DNA of 50,526 nucleotides from Thermoleophilaceae bacterium (GTDB lineage: Bacteria > Actinomycetota > Thermoleophilia > Solirubrobacterales > Thermoleophilaceae). The position numbers and the translations under genes are program-made. Below, piece after piece: positions 8,079-15,167 of this stretch. How positions within the stretch are numbered: position 1 is the first letter of the stretch; every line of letters begins with the position of its first letter. The stretch lies in NCBI GenBank assembly GCA_030448005.1, contig JAUJNT010000002.1:628925-679450 (forward strand). Reading direction: 5' to 3'. The notes under the pieces were generated by a model. The model saw only the letters and a list, made by a program, of their open reading frames with translations. It searched no databases and was not told where the DNA came from.

Positions 8079-8326
8079 CCGGCATCGTGGCTTCCAACGA
8101 GCTATCGCCAAGTAACCGGATCCGCATCGTGGTCGACCGTGGCCTCTGCATCGGGTCCGGCGACTGCGTGGAGACCGCCCCCGAGGTCTTCGAGCTCGAC
8201 GCTGAGGACAAGGCGCGCGTGATCGACGCCGACGGGGCGCCCACGGACGTCGTGATCGAGGCTGCGGGCAACTGCCCGGTCACCGCGATCTTCGTCCTCG
8301 GCGAGGACGGCGAGCTGTACCCGTAG
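8075..8326 (+). CDS. Small [3Fe-4S] ferredoxin
   Basis: An 83-residue electron carrier. Cysteines C25, C31 (motif CIGSGDC) and C67 (NCPVTAI) give the three-cysteine pattern of the single-cluster [3Fe-4S] ferredoxins that often serve cytochromes P450. The GTG start at 8075 overlaps the dehydrogenase stop (GTGA), and GGGAAG lies just upstream. No P450 gene is in the window. The tight coupling to the aldehyde dehydrogenase suggests a shared oxidation pathway, but that is inference. Confidence 0.9.
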   Translation: MTGIVASNELSPSNRIRIVVDRGLCIGSGDCVETAPEVFELDAEDKARVIDADGAPTDVVIEAAGNCPVTAIFVLGEDGELYP

Positions 8327-8332
8327 CGCGCC

Positions 8333-8626
8333 TCAGCGTCTGCGGGCGCGGCGCACGAGCATCAGGAGGAGGACCGCCACGGCGGCGCTCGGAATGAGCG
8401 AGCGGGGATCGAAGCCGTCCGAGTCCGTGCCGGTTCCCCCGCCCGTGGGCATGGCGAACTCCTCGGCGGCCAGCACGTCGTGGGGCTCCTCGATGCCGGT
8501 GGGATCGGGCGGGATGTCCCCCGCGGAGCGGCTCGGCATCGCGAACTCCTCGGCGGCCAGCACGTCGTGGGGCTCCTCGATGCCGGTCGGGTCCTCGGGC
8601 AGGTGCGCCTCCGGGCGATCGTTCAT
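8333..8626 (-). CDS. Tail-anchored small protein with a duplicated 20-residue motif
   Basis: A 97-residue protein of unknown function. The motif DPTGIEEPHDVLAAEEFAMP occurs twice in perfect copy (about residues 12-31 and 41-60), separated by SRSAGDIPP. A Gly/Thr linker leads to one C-terminal membrane helix ('SLIPSAAVAVLLLMLV') ending in a basic RRARRR tail. That topology predicts a cytoplasmic or extracytoplasmic acidic repeat region held at the membrane. The gene converges on the ferredoxin gene, with 6 bases between stops. I know of no assigned role. Confidence 0.75.
   Translation of the reverse strand: MNDRPEAHLPEDPTGIEEPHDVLAAEEFAMPSRSAGDIPPDPTGIEEPHDVLAAEEFAMPTGGGTGTDSDGFDPRSLIPSAAVAVLLLMLVRRARRR
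8450..8593. repeat. 57-bp direct repeat inside the tail-anchored protein gene
   Basis: Copies at 8450-8506 and 8537-8593 (offset 87 bases) differ at only a few positions near the ends. Each encodes one copy of the 20-residue motif. The near identity at silent positions indicates a recent duplication or conversion. Confidence 0.85.
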
Positions 8627-8669
8627 GGACCTGATACTGGCAAAGGAAGCGACGCGGCCGCTCCACCGC

Positions 8670-8675
8670 TAACGT
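8670..8675 (+). promoter_or_regulatory. -10 element TAACGT before the DUF1244 gene
   Basis: Hexamer with a 7-base gap to the ATG at 8683; consistent with a leaderless transcript. Confidence 0.45.
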
Positions 8676-8682
8676 AGCGCCC

Positions 8683-8952
8683 ATGGACGAGAAGACCCGC
8701 ACCGAGGCGGAGGCGGCCGCTTTTCGCCGCCTGAGCGAGCATCTCAGGGAGCGCAGTGACGTGCAGAATCTCGACCTCATGGACCTGGCGGGGTTCTGCC
8801 GCAACTGCCTGTCGCGGTGGTATCAGGAGGCGGCCGAGGAGCGGGGCGCCTCGCTCTCGAAGGAAGAGGCGCGCGAGATCGTCTACGGCATGCCCTACGA
8901 GGAGTGGAAGGAACGCCACCAGACCGAGCGAGCCGAGCGGGCCACGTCGTGA
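8683..8952 (+). CDS. DUF1244 domain protein
   Basis: An 89-residue all-helical protein. The core 'LMDLAGFCRNCLSRWYQEAA' with C39 and C42, then 'YGMPYEEWKERHQ', is the DUF1244 signature known from proteobacteria and other phyla. The biochemical function of the family is not known to me. The C-x-x-C pair could bind metal or redox-cycle. The stop overlaps the GTG of the NlpC/P60-like gene (GTGA), so the pair is probably one transcript. Confidence 0.88.
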   Translation: MDEKTRTEAEAAAFRRLSEHLRERSDVQNLDLMDLAGFCRNCLSRWYQEAAEERGASLSKEEAREIVYGMPYEEWKERHQTERAERATS

Positions 8953-9767
8953 GCCGGCGCTTTACAGGCGGCCCGCCGGTGAAGGGCCGCCGAGCTGCCG
9001 TCGTGGGGCTCGCAGTGGCGGTGCTCGCCGGCGGCGGGATCGTCGCCGCGGTGAGCGGCGGCGGGGAGGCCGCGCCGGCCACCGCCGAGCGCTCCCAGGA
9101 CCTGGTGCTCACCCCGGATGCCGTGGATCGCGACGGGGCGCGGGGCGACGTGTCACGCGACCCGAGATCGCACCCGCGGGTGGTCGAGCTGCGCGGTGCG
9201 GGCTCGAAGCCCAAGTTCGACGAGGAGGACGCCCGCGCCGACGGCCTGAGCCCAGGCGCGCCCTCGGACGCCGCCGTGAAGGCCGATTTGCGCGAGGCGC
9301 GCTCGGAGCTGAAGAAGTTCAAGCGCTATCTGGGCACCACCGCCTTACTGCAGACCGGGCCCCAGGCCAAGGTGCTGCCCGATGGAACGGCGGTCGCGCC
9401 CGACGACGCTCCCGAGCCCGTCAAGAAGATCATCCAGGCGGGCAACGCGATCGCCAAGTTCCCCTACAAGTGGGGAGGCGGCCACGGCGCCTGGCGCGAC
9501 GACGGCTACGACTGCTCGGGCTCGGTGTCCTTCGCACTCGCAGCCGCGGGCCTGCTGAAGGCGCCCCTGGCCTCCGGCGGGTTCCTCGACTGGGGCGAGA
9601 AGGGCCCCGGCGAGTGGGTCACCATCTACACCAATCCCGGCCACATGTTCATGATGGTCGCGGGCCTGCGGTTCGACACGAGCGGCCGCGGCCGCGCCGG
9701 TACGCGCTGGCAAGAAGCGTCGCGCAGCACCAACGGGCTGGTTGCCCGGCATCACCCCGGGCTGTAG
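8949..9767 (+). CDS. Secreted NlpC/P60-like peptidoglycan hydrolase
   Basis: Predicted cell-wall endopeptidase, 272 residues. An N-terminal membrane or signal segment (about residues 15-38, 'AAVVGLAVAVLAGGGIVAAV') precedes a disordered acidic linker and a helix of about 40 residues. The C-terminal catalytic domain has 'FPYKWGGGHG', the nucleophile C189 in 'YDCSGSVSFAL', and H232 in 'NPGHMFMMVAG'. The third polar residue is not obvious. GTG at 8949 overlaps the stop of the DUF1244 gene. A perfect hairpin follows the stop. Confidence 0.88.
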   Translation: MSRRFTGGPPVKGRRAAVVGLAVAVLAGGGIVAAVSGGGEAAPATAERSQDLVLTPDAVDRDGARGDVSRDPRSHPRVVELRGAGSKPKFDEEDARADGLSPGAPSDAAVKADLREARSELKKFKRYLGTTALLQTGPQAKVLPDGTAVAPDDAPEPVKKIIQAGNAIAKFPYKWGGGHGAWRDDGYDCSGSVSFALAAAGLLKAPLASGGFLDWGEKGPGEWVTIYTNPGHMFMMVAGLRFDTSGRGRAGTRWQEASRSTNGLVARHHPGL

Positions 9768-9768
9768 C

Positions 9769-9786
9769 CGGTCCTCTGCTGGACCG
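9769..9786 (+). terminator. CGGTCC/GGACCG hairpin
   Basis: A 6-bp perfect stem with a 6-base loop begins 2 bases after the NlpC/P60 stop and is followed by AATT. It also marks the left edge of the arsenic region. Confidence 0.55.
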
Positions 9787-9861
9787 AATTGGGTGGGCCC
9801 TCCGCGACCGGCACCGGTTGCTCCTCTGTCAAGGGCGGCACTACAACACGGGAGCGCTACA

Positions 9862-9892
9862 TTGGCAGATATCGAATTAAGCTCTATCAATG
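9862..9892 (+). promoter_or_regulatory. arsM promoter with candidate ArsR half-sites
   Basis: TTGGCA (9862-9867), a 17-base spacer and TATCAA (9885-9890) make a standard promoter about 40 bases before arsM. Two related words, TATCGAAT (9870-9877) and TATCAATG (9885-9892), lie in it. The second matches TATCGATG in the arsR control region at 7 of 8 positions, suggesting shared control by ArsR. Confidence 0.5.
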
Positions 9893-9931
9893 TAAGCAGC
9901 ATGATCGTCCGCACTCGGGAAGGGACAACCT

Positions 9932-10843
9932 ATGACTGAAGCCACCAACGAAAGCTGCTGCGCGCCGACCGAGCAGGAGAGCTGTTGCGAGCCCGGCGTG
10001 AAGGCTGAATGCTGCGGAAGCGACCAGACAGGGGGTGGCTGCGGCTGCTCGACCGGCAAGCAGAAGAGCGAGCCCGCTGAGGCCGACGTGCGCGAGAGCG
10101 TGCGCGAGCGCTACGCAGCCGCGGCCACGGCGGTCGCCGCGGCAGACCCGGCGGGGTGCGGCTGCGGCCCGGCTGACGTCGCCCTGACCGACCGCGCGGG
10201 CAACGCCGTCTTCGGCGGTGCGCTCTACGGATCAGAGGACGCCGCCGAGGCTCCGCAAAACGCGGTCGCCGCCTCACTGGGGTGCGGAGTCCCGACCGCC
10301 GTCGCCGAGCTGCACGAGGGCGAGACGGTGCTCGATCTCGGCTCCGGCGCCGGTGCCGACGTCCTGATCAGCGCCAGGCGCGTCGGATCCACCGGCAAGG
10401 CGGTCGGGCTCGACATGACCGATGAGATGCTGGCCCTCGCGCGTGCAAACGCGGCCGAAGCCGGCGTCGCGAACGTCGAGTTCGTCAAGGGCTACATCGA
10501 GGAGATGCCGCTGCCCGACGCGAGCGTCGACGTCGTGATCTCCAACTGCGTGATCAATCTCTCGGGCGACAAGGCGAAGGTGATGCGCGAGGTCGCGCGC
10601 GTGCTGCGGCCCGGCGGGCGGTTTGCCGTCTCGGACGTGATCGCCGACGCGGATATGGACGAGGCGACGAAGGCCGACATGCGCGAGTGGACTGGATGCA
10701 TCGCCGGTGCCCTCACCCGCGAGGAGTTCGAGCGGGCGCTCGCCGAGGCCGGGCTCGAGCAGATCGAGATCCGGGAGACCCACCGCGTCCACGACCAGGC
10801 CGCCTCAGCGGTCGTGCGCGCGCGGAAGCCGACTAGCGCCTGA
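9932..10843 (+). CDS. arsM: Arsenite S-adenosylmethionine methyltransferase
   Basis: Methylates trivalent arsenic with SAM. The 303-residue protein has a Cys-rich N-terminus (CC pairs at 9-10, 18-19, 27-28, then CGC), a Rossmann SAM site 'VLDLGSGAGADVL' near 133-145, and the three conserved arsenite-binding cysteines C118 ('SLGCGVP'), C186 ('ISNCVINL') and C236 ('WTGCIAGAL'). 'VLRPGGRFAVSDVI' is the post-strand motif. AAGGGA lies upstream of the ATG. It is the first gene of the arsenic region and faces arsR. The extra Cys clusters may buffer metalloid before transfer to the active site; that is inference. Confidence 0.95.
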   Translation: MTEATNESCCAPTEQESCCEPGVKAECCGSDQTGGGCGCSTGKQKSEPAEADVRESVRERYAAAATAVAAADPAGCGCGPADVALTDRAGNAVFGGALYGSEDAAEAPQNAVAASLGCGVPTAVAELHEGETVLDLGSGAGADVLISARRVGSTGKAVGLDMTDEMLALARANAAEAGVANVEFVKGYIEEMPLPDASVDVVISNCVINLSGDKAKVMREVARVLRPGGRFAVSDVIADADMDEATKADMREWTGCIAGALTREEFERALAEAGLEQIEIRETHRVHDQAASAVVRARKPTSA

Positions 10844-10847
10844 ACCG

Positions 10848-11201
10848 CTAGGAGAGCCAGCCGGCGAGCTCGTCGAGCGCCCCGGGGACGACGAAGTAAT
10901 AGACCCAGAGTCCGCGCTTCTCTGAGGCGACGAGCCCGGCCTGGCGCAGCACCTTCAGGTGGTGGGAGATCGTCGGCTGGGAGAGCTCGAAGAGCGGGAT
11001 CAGCTCGCAGACGCAGACCTTGCCGGCGTGCTTTCTGAGCACGTCGACGAGCTGCAGCCGCACCGGATCGGCGATCGCCTTGGCGATCGAGGCCATCCGC
11101 TCGGCCTCCTGGCGCTCGACGTCGGGATAGACGACCGGCTCGCAGCAGCGCTCACCGGCCGGGCGCTTCTGCTTTGGCGTCAGCTCCAGATCGACAGGCA
11201 T
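10848..11201 (-). CDS. arsR: ArsR-family arsenic-responsive repressor
   Basis: A 117-residue winged-helix repressor. The metalloid-sensing word is 'GKVCVCELIPLF' (C63, C65), equivalent to the ELCVCDL box of classic ArsR, with an additional CC at 19-20 that could supply the third thiol. The recognition helix is in 'LSQPTISHHLKVLRQAGLV'. It is convergent with arsM (5 bases between stops) and divergent from arsC. A TAAACT hexamer 7 bases before the ATG, overlapped by an imperfect inverted repeat, suggests a leaderless and autoregulated transcript. Confidence 0.93.
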   Translation of the reverse strand: MPVDLELTPKQKRPAGERCCEPVVYPDVERQEAERMASIAKAIADPVRLQLVDVLRKHAGKVCVCELIPLFELSQPTISHHLKVLRQAGLVASEKRGLWVYYFVVPGALDELAGWLS

Positions 11202-11221
11202 CTATTTGAGTTTATCGATGC
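11198..11221. promoter_or_regulatory. Candidate ArsR operator over the arsR -10 element
   Basis: GCATCTATT on the left and TATCGATGC on the right form an imperfect inverted repeat (7 of 9 pairs). It covers the minus-strand -10 TAAACT (11209-11214), which stands 7 bases from the arsR ATG, and the likely upstream part of the arsC promoter. Confidence 0.5.
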
Positions 11222-11269
11222 AATCGGCTTTGCTGCAACCACCCACAGAACCCCTTAGCGGAGGTCGCG

Positions 11270-11887
11270 ATGAAGTACGTGCTTTTCGTCTGCACCCACA
11301 ACGCCGGGCGCTCGCAGATGGCCGAGGCCTTCTTTGAGCGCCACGCGCCCGCGGACATCCGCGCCGAGTCCGCCGGCCAAGAGCCCGCCGCACGTGTCTG
11401 GCCCGAGGTGATCGAGGCGATGGCGGAGGTCGGCATCGACCTGTCCGCCCGTCGGCCGAAGAGGCTGACGATCGAGATGCAGCTGCACGCCGACTGGGCC
11501 ATCACGCTCGCCTGCGGCGCGCAGTGCCCGTTCGTTCCGACGACGGTCGAGGACTGGGATGTCCCAGACCCGGCGGGCAAATCGCTCGCGCAAGTCCGGG
11601 CGATCCGGGACGGGCTCGAGCAGCGCGTGAAGGAGCTGATCGAGCAGCGAGGCGACGCGATCCGCGCCGACCGCAGCGCCCATCAGCTGCGCCTCGAGCG
11701 CCTGCTGCCCGACCTCGCCAAGGAGTTCGAGGGCCGGCACTCGGAGGCGGAGATCCGCGCCTGCGCCGACGCGATCCTGACTGGCTACGACGACGCGCCC
11801 GTGCGCAGCTTCGTGATGAGCCTCGCCCACCGCCGCTCGCGCGAGTGCCTCGCCCAAGCCCAGTGCGACGCGCTCGCGTCGGCGTGA
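11270..11887 (+). CDS. arsC: Arsenate reductase, low-molecular-weight phosphatase type, with C-terminal helical domain
   Basis: Reduces arsenate to arsenite. The P-loop is at the N-terminus, 'FVCTHNAGRSQMAEA' (C8-x5-R14-S), with downstream cysteines C82 and C86 in 'LACGAQCPF' for the disulfide relay, and 'WDVPDPAGKS' supplying the acid. After about residue 130 there is an additional helical domain ('HQLRLERLLPDLAKEFEGRH') of the three-helix-bundle type seen in actinobacterial ArsC proteins. GGAGGT precedes the ATG by 4 bases. The next gene starts 4 bases after the stop, so arsC and the downstream genes form an operon. Confidence 0.94.
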   Translation: MKYVLFVCTHNAGRSQMAEAFFERHAPADIRAESAGQEPAARVWPEVIEAMAEVGIDLSARRPKRLTIEMQLHADWAITLACGAQCPFVPTTVEDWDVPDPAGKSLAQVRAIRDGLEQRVKELIEQRGDAIRADRSAHQLRLERLLPDLAKEFEGRHSEAEIRACADAILTGYDDAPVRSFVMSLAHRRSRECLAQAQCDALASA

Positions 11888-11891
11888 TGCG

Positions 11892-12131
11892 ATGCGGGCG
11901 CAGCTCGGCAGCGCCGTCGAGTGGGGCCAGCTGCGCGACGTCGTCCTGCTCGGCCTGGCGGCTGGCGTCGGGTTGCCGGCCGTGTTTGCCGTCACCGTGC
12001 TCGGGAGCATCCACTTGAGGGACAGACGCGCGCAGGGACGGTGCGCGAGCGCCCTCGACTATGCGGCGCTGGCGGTCATCGGGGCGGCGGTCTGCGCGGC
12101 TGGCATCATCGCCGGGATCCTCTTGCGATGA
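11892..12131 (+). CDS. Small two-helix membrane protein
   Basis: A 79-residue protein with two hydrophobic segments (about residues 17-38 'DVVLLGLAAGVGLPAVFAVTV' and 56-78) joined by a basic loop (HLRDRRAQGR), so both ends are predicted outside or in a hairpin with the loop in the cytoplasm. It has no known domain that I recognise. Position between arsC and the aquaporin-like gene implies co-expression with the arsenic genes, but similar small membrane proteins occur without them. Confidence 0.65.
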   Translation: MRAQLGSAVEWGQLRDVVLLGLAAGVGLPAVFAVTVLGSIHLRDRRAQGRCASALDYAALAVIGAAVCAAGIIAGILLR

Positions 12132-12141
12132 CAGACAAGCG

Positions 12142-12910
12142 ATGACGAGCGCGACGGCCCCAGCCGCGACACAGGATCGTGCCGCTGCGAATGCGGCGGT
12201 CAGCGCCCCGCCAGCACCGACCTCGCCCGGCGGGCGGGCGCGGAGGGACTCGCCGCGTCCGCGCTCGTCTTCGCCGGTTGCGGCGCAGCCGTGACGAACG
12301 CGGAGTACGAGGGCGCGCTCGGAGCCGTCGGGGTCAGCCTCGTCTTCGGGCTGATCATCATGGTGATGATCTATGCGACCGGGCACCTCTCGGGTGCCCA
12401 CATCAACCCCGCCGTGACGATCGCCTTCACGCTCTCGCGCCACTTCCCGCCCGCGACGCCGCCGTCTACGTCGCAGCGCAGCTGCTCGGAGCGCTCGCCG
12501 GCGCGCTGCTGCTGCTCGCGGTTTGGCCAGACCAGCCCGCCGAGCTCGGAGCAACGGTCCCGAGCGTCGGCGTCTGCAGCGCATTCGTCTACGAGCTCGT
12601 GCTGACCGCCTTTCTGATGTTCGTGATCATGGCCGTCGCGACCGACACACGCGCGGTCGGCGCCGCGGCCGCGATCGCGATCGGCGGTACCGTCGCGCTC
12701 GACGCCCTCTTCGGCGGCCCGGTCACGGGCGCTTCGATGAACCCGGCCCGCTCGTTCGGGCCGGCGCTCGCTGCGGGGCGAGTGGACGGACTTCTGGGTC
12801 TACCTCGCGGGCCGCTGCTCGGCGCGGCCGCCGGCGCGTTCGCCTACCAGCTCGTCCGCGGCGACGCTCCCGGCGCTCCCACGACGCACGAGGGCCGCAG
12901 CGATGTCTGA
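12142..12910 (+). pseudogene. Aquaporin/MIP-family channel, frameshifted (arsenite export type)
   Basis: An MIP channel gene that cannot be read in one frame. ATG 12142 opens frame 1 (to about 12215). The first half continues in frame 0 ('AASALVFAGCGAAVTNAEYEG' region and first NPA box 'GAHINPAVT'). Near 12455 the reading moves to frame 2 ('AAVYVAAQLLGALAGALLLL', 'YELVLTAFLMFVIM', second NPA box 'GASMNPARSFGPAL'). A further double shift affects the segment that should read 'GEWTDFWVYLAG' near 12775-12815. Both NPA boxes and all helices remain, so decay is recent or the indels are sequence errors. In ars operons such channels let arsenite leave the cell after ArsC. Confidence 0.8.
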
Positions 12911-13276
12911 AGGCCCCGTCGCCGTCATCACCGACATCCACGCCAACCTCCCGGCGCTCGAGGCGGCGCTCGCGCGGATCGAGGAGCTCGGACTCGAGCG
13001 CACTACTGCGGCGGCGACCTCGTCGGCTACGGCCCGCACCCAAACGAGGTCTGCCGCCTGATCGAGCGGCTTGCGATCCCGACGATCTACGGCAACTACG
13101 ACTACGCGATCGCGCGCGACGTCGAGGACTGCGGCTGCGCCTACGTCACCCAGCACGACCGCGAGCTCGGCCAGCGCTCGGTCGACTGGACGCTCGAGCA
13201 CACCGACCAGCACGCCAAAGACTTCATGCGCGACCTGCCGTTTGACCTGCGCTTCGACCTCGGCGGCAAGCGGGCG
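12903..13276 (+). pseudogene. Metallophosphoesterase, frameshifted and truncated
   Basis: Starts at ATG 12903, overlapping the channel gene. The calcineurin-like motifs are present but in two frames: 'VAVITDIHANLPALEAAL' in the first, then, after a shift near 13002, 'CGGDLVGYGPHPNEVC' and 'IYGNYDYAI'. Homology ends near 13276 after 'RFDLGGKR', where foreign sequence linked to the IS110 remnant begins; the C-terminal part with the last metal ligands (GHTH type) is missing. It was probably the last gene of the arsenic operon before interruption. Confidence 0.7.
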
Positions 13277-13373
13277 GGAGGGTCGCGGTCGAGGCGGTCG
13301 TGGTCCTCAGCCCGCCGATCTTTGCAGCCCTGCGGGCTGCGGTCGGGCGGGCATGAGCACGACGACCGCAGCC

Positions 13374-13863
13374 TCAAGCGAGCGCCGGCGCCCGGACCTT
13401 GCCGCCGCGCACCTTGATGCTCCGCGGCCGCTCGCCGGGATCGCGCCGCAGCAAGCGGAAGACCACCCGTGCGAGGTGGCGCTTGAGCGCGCGGAGCGCT
13501 TCGAGGCGACTCTTGCCGGCGGCCTGCTTTCGCTCCAGATAGGCGCGGGCGCGCTTGCGATCGAGAGCGCCCGCCGGGACACGGAGTTCGGGGCTCGAGT
13601 GCGTGCAGGAGCCAGCGCAGCCGGTCCTGAGTCTCGCTTCGCTGGCGCACGAGGCTCTCGCGATGGCTCACCAGCAGTTGGAGATCCCGGGCCCTCAAAT
13701 CGTCCTCGGCCGCGGGGAGATCAGGATGGGCAAGAGCCGCACGAGCAATCGCCAGCGCGTCAATCGAGTCGCACTTCCCATAGGCGCGGGCGCTCTTCCT
13801 GGCTCCCGCCATCAGCTTCGGGGGGACGCGCACGACTCGCTCGCCATGAGAGAGCAGAGCCAC
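13374..13863 (-). mobile_element. IS110-family transposase remnant, internally deleted
   Basis: On the minus strand the frame from 13863 reads 'GERVVRVPPKLMAGARKSAR' then 'DSIDALAIARAALAHPDLP' and 'RLRWLLHALEP', the N-terminal half of an IS110 DEDD transposase. After a one-base shift near 13590 it continues 'RKRARAYLERKQAAGKSRLE' and 'ALRALKRHLARVVFRLLRRD', the extreme C-terminal end, and stops at 13374-13376. The first acidic residues of the catalytic domain and the whole central and serine-containing part are absent, so it cannot transpose. It abuts the truncated phosphoesterase. Confidence 0.75.
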
Positions 13864-14151
13864 GCTTCTCTCAGGTCAAGCTGGAGATCTCGGACGGCGA
13901 CGGACGACAGAACTGGTGCCAGTCAGCCCATAGCGGGCGACAGCGGGACCAAGAGCCAGTCCGCCGCCTGCCGGAGGACCTAACCGTCGGCCCCGGACGC
14001 CACCGCGTCCAAACATCGGGCCGGCCTCTATCCGATAAACCCGGCCGCGCCTCAAACGATGACATTGAGGCGGTGCCCGCAGGCTCGGTCCGGCAGGATT
14101 CCCGTCACACGCGGGGGAAAAGGGTCCCCAACTGCTACCTTCGCCCCACCC

Positions 14152-14640
14152 GTGGACGATCAGCCCACCAGACGTCTCGACCGCGCCAGGGATCCCCGCC
14201 CCCCCGAGGACGACTCGGTCTACCTGCGCCGCCGGCTGGTGGCGGCCCTTGCCGCCGCGGTCTTCCTCATCGTCGTGATCGCGGTCGTGGCCGGCGCTGG
14301 AGACGACGAGCCCTCGGAGGAGCCCGACGCCGGGGTCACCACGCCGCGGCTCGACAACACCGACGAACCCGACACCGAGACCACCACGACCGAGGAGACC
14401 GACACGCAGACCACGCCCGCGCCGACCGCGCCGCCGGCCGCCGGTGGCGCTGGGGGTGGCAGCGGCGGCGGTGGCGGTGGCACGAGCGCCGGGGGCGGCA
14501 CCGGGACCCCCGGCGGCAGCACGGGCGGAGGAGCCGACGCGCCGGCCCAGACGCCCGCGCCTCGCGCGCCTGCACAGCCGCCGCCGGCATCGGGCGGCGG
14601 TGGGGCCGTGGCCCCGCCATCCGGCGACGGGCGTAGGTAG
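14152..14640 (+). CDS. Single-pass membrane protein with Thr/Pro/Gly-rich outer region
   Basis: A 162-residue protein of unknown function. A basic N-terminus ('DDSVYLRRRL') leads to one strong membrane helix (about residues 25-45, 'VAALAAAVFLIVVIAVVAG'). The remainder is low complexity: acidic, then Thr-rich (TETTTTEETDTQTT), then Gly/Ser/Pro-rich. It probably spans the wall as an unstructured stalk. GTG at 14152 is chosen as the first start after a TACCTT hexamer; longer forms would begin in the IS remnant flank. Low-complexity composition limits certainty. Confidence 0.65.
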   Translation: MDDQPTRRLDRARDPRPPEDDSVYLRRRLVAALAAAVFLIVVIAVVAGAGDDEPSEEPDAGVTTPRLDNTDEPDTETTTTEETDTQTTPAPTAPPAAGGAGGGSGGGGGGTSAGGGTGTPGGSTGGGADAPAQTPAPRAPAQPPPASGGGGAVAPPSGDGRR

Positions 14641-14693
14641 GCTCTCTCCGGCCGCGGCGGCGCTGTCGCCGGCCACCGTGAGATCGGGCCGGG

Positions 14694-15110
14694 CTACCAG
14701 TCGCCCGCCGACGGCCCGCGGCGTCGGCGCTTCGTCTCGCCGCGGTGGCGCTTGGCGCCGAGGCGCTTCTCCCGTGCCGCGCGCGTGGGAGCGGTGCGCC
14801 GGCGCGGCCGCTGCACGGCGAGCGCGGCGGCCAGACGCGCCCTCAGGCGCTCGAGTGCCAGCGAGCGGTTGCGGGCCTGGCTACGGGTGTCCTGGGCCAC
14901 GGCGGTCAGCCGTGCCCCTACGCGGGCGCGGGCGCGGCGGCGCTGTTCCTCGGTCAGCGAGGGCGAGCCGGCCACGTCGAAGACGGCCTCCACCCTCGAG
15001 GCGGTCACGTTGGCGTGCTGCCCGCCCGGGCCCGACGAGCGGCTCACGCGCAGCTCGATCTCGGACAGCGGGATGGCCACGTCCCGGTTGATTCGGAGCG
15101 AGTCCTCCAC
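14694..15110 (-). CDS. arfB: Peptidyl-tRNA hydrolase of the ArfB/YaeJ type
   Basis: Releases stalled ribosomes by hydrolysing peptidyl-tRNA. The catalytic GGQ stands at residues 29-31 in 'SRSSGPGGQHANVTAS', and the basic C-terminal tail expected to enter the mRNA channel is present ('RRRTAPTRAAREKRLGAKRH'). From the GTG at 15110 the length is 138 residues, normal for ArfB and lacking the codon-recognition domains of RF1/RF2. An ATG at 15152 would add 14 residues without homology. It is divergent from the PfkB-like gene. Confidence 0.9.
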   Translation of the reverse strand: MEDSLRINRDVAIPLSEIELRVSRSSGPGGQHANVTASRVEAVFDVAGSPSLTEEQRRRARARVGARLTAVAQDTRSQARNRSLALERLRARLAAALAVQRPRRRTAPTRAAREKRLGAKRHRGETKRRRRGPSAGDW

Positions 15111-15167
15111 CCCCTGAAGGTAGCCGCCGGCTCGCGCGGGACCGGTGCCCATGTGAGACTGCCGGTC

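Noticed and set aside
8075-8326. Cytochrome P450 operon around the ferredoxin
   Set aside because: The ferredoxin type often serves P450s, but no P450 heme-binding motif is present in the window; only the aldehyde dehydrogenase is coupled.
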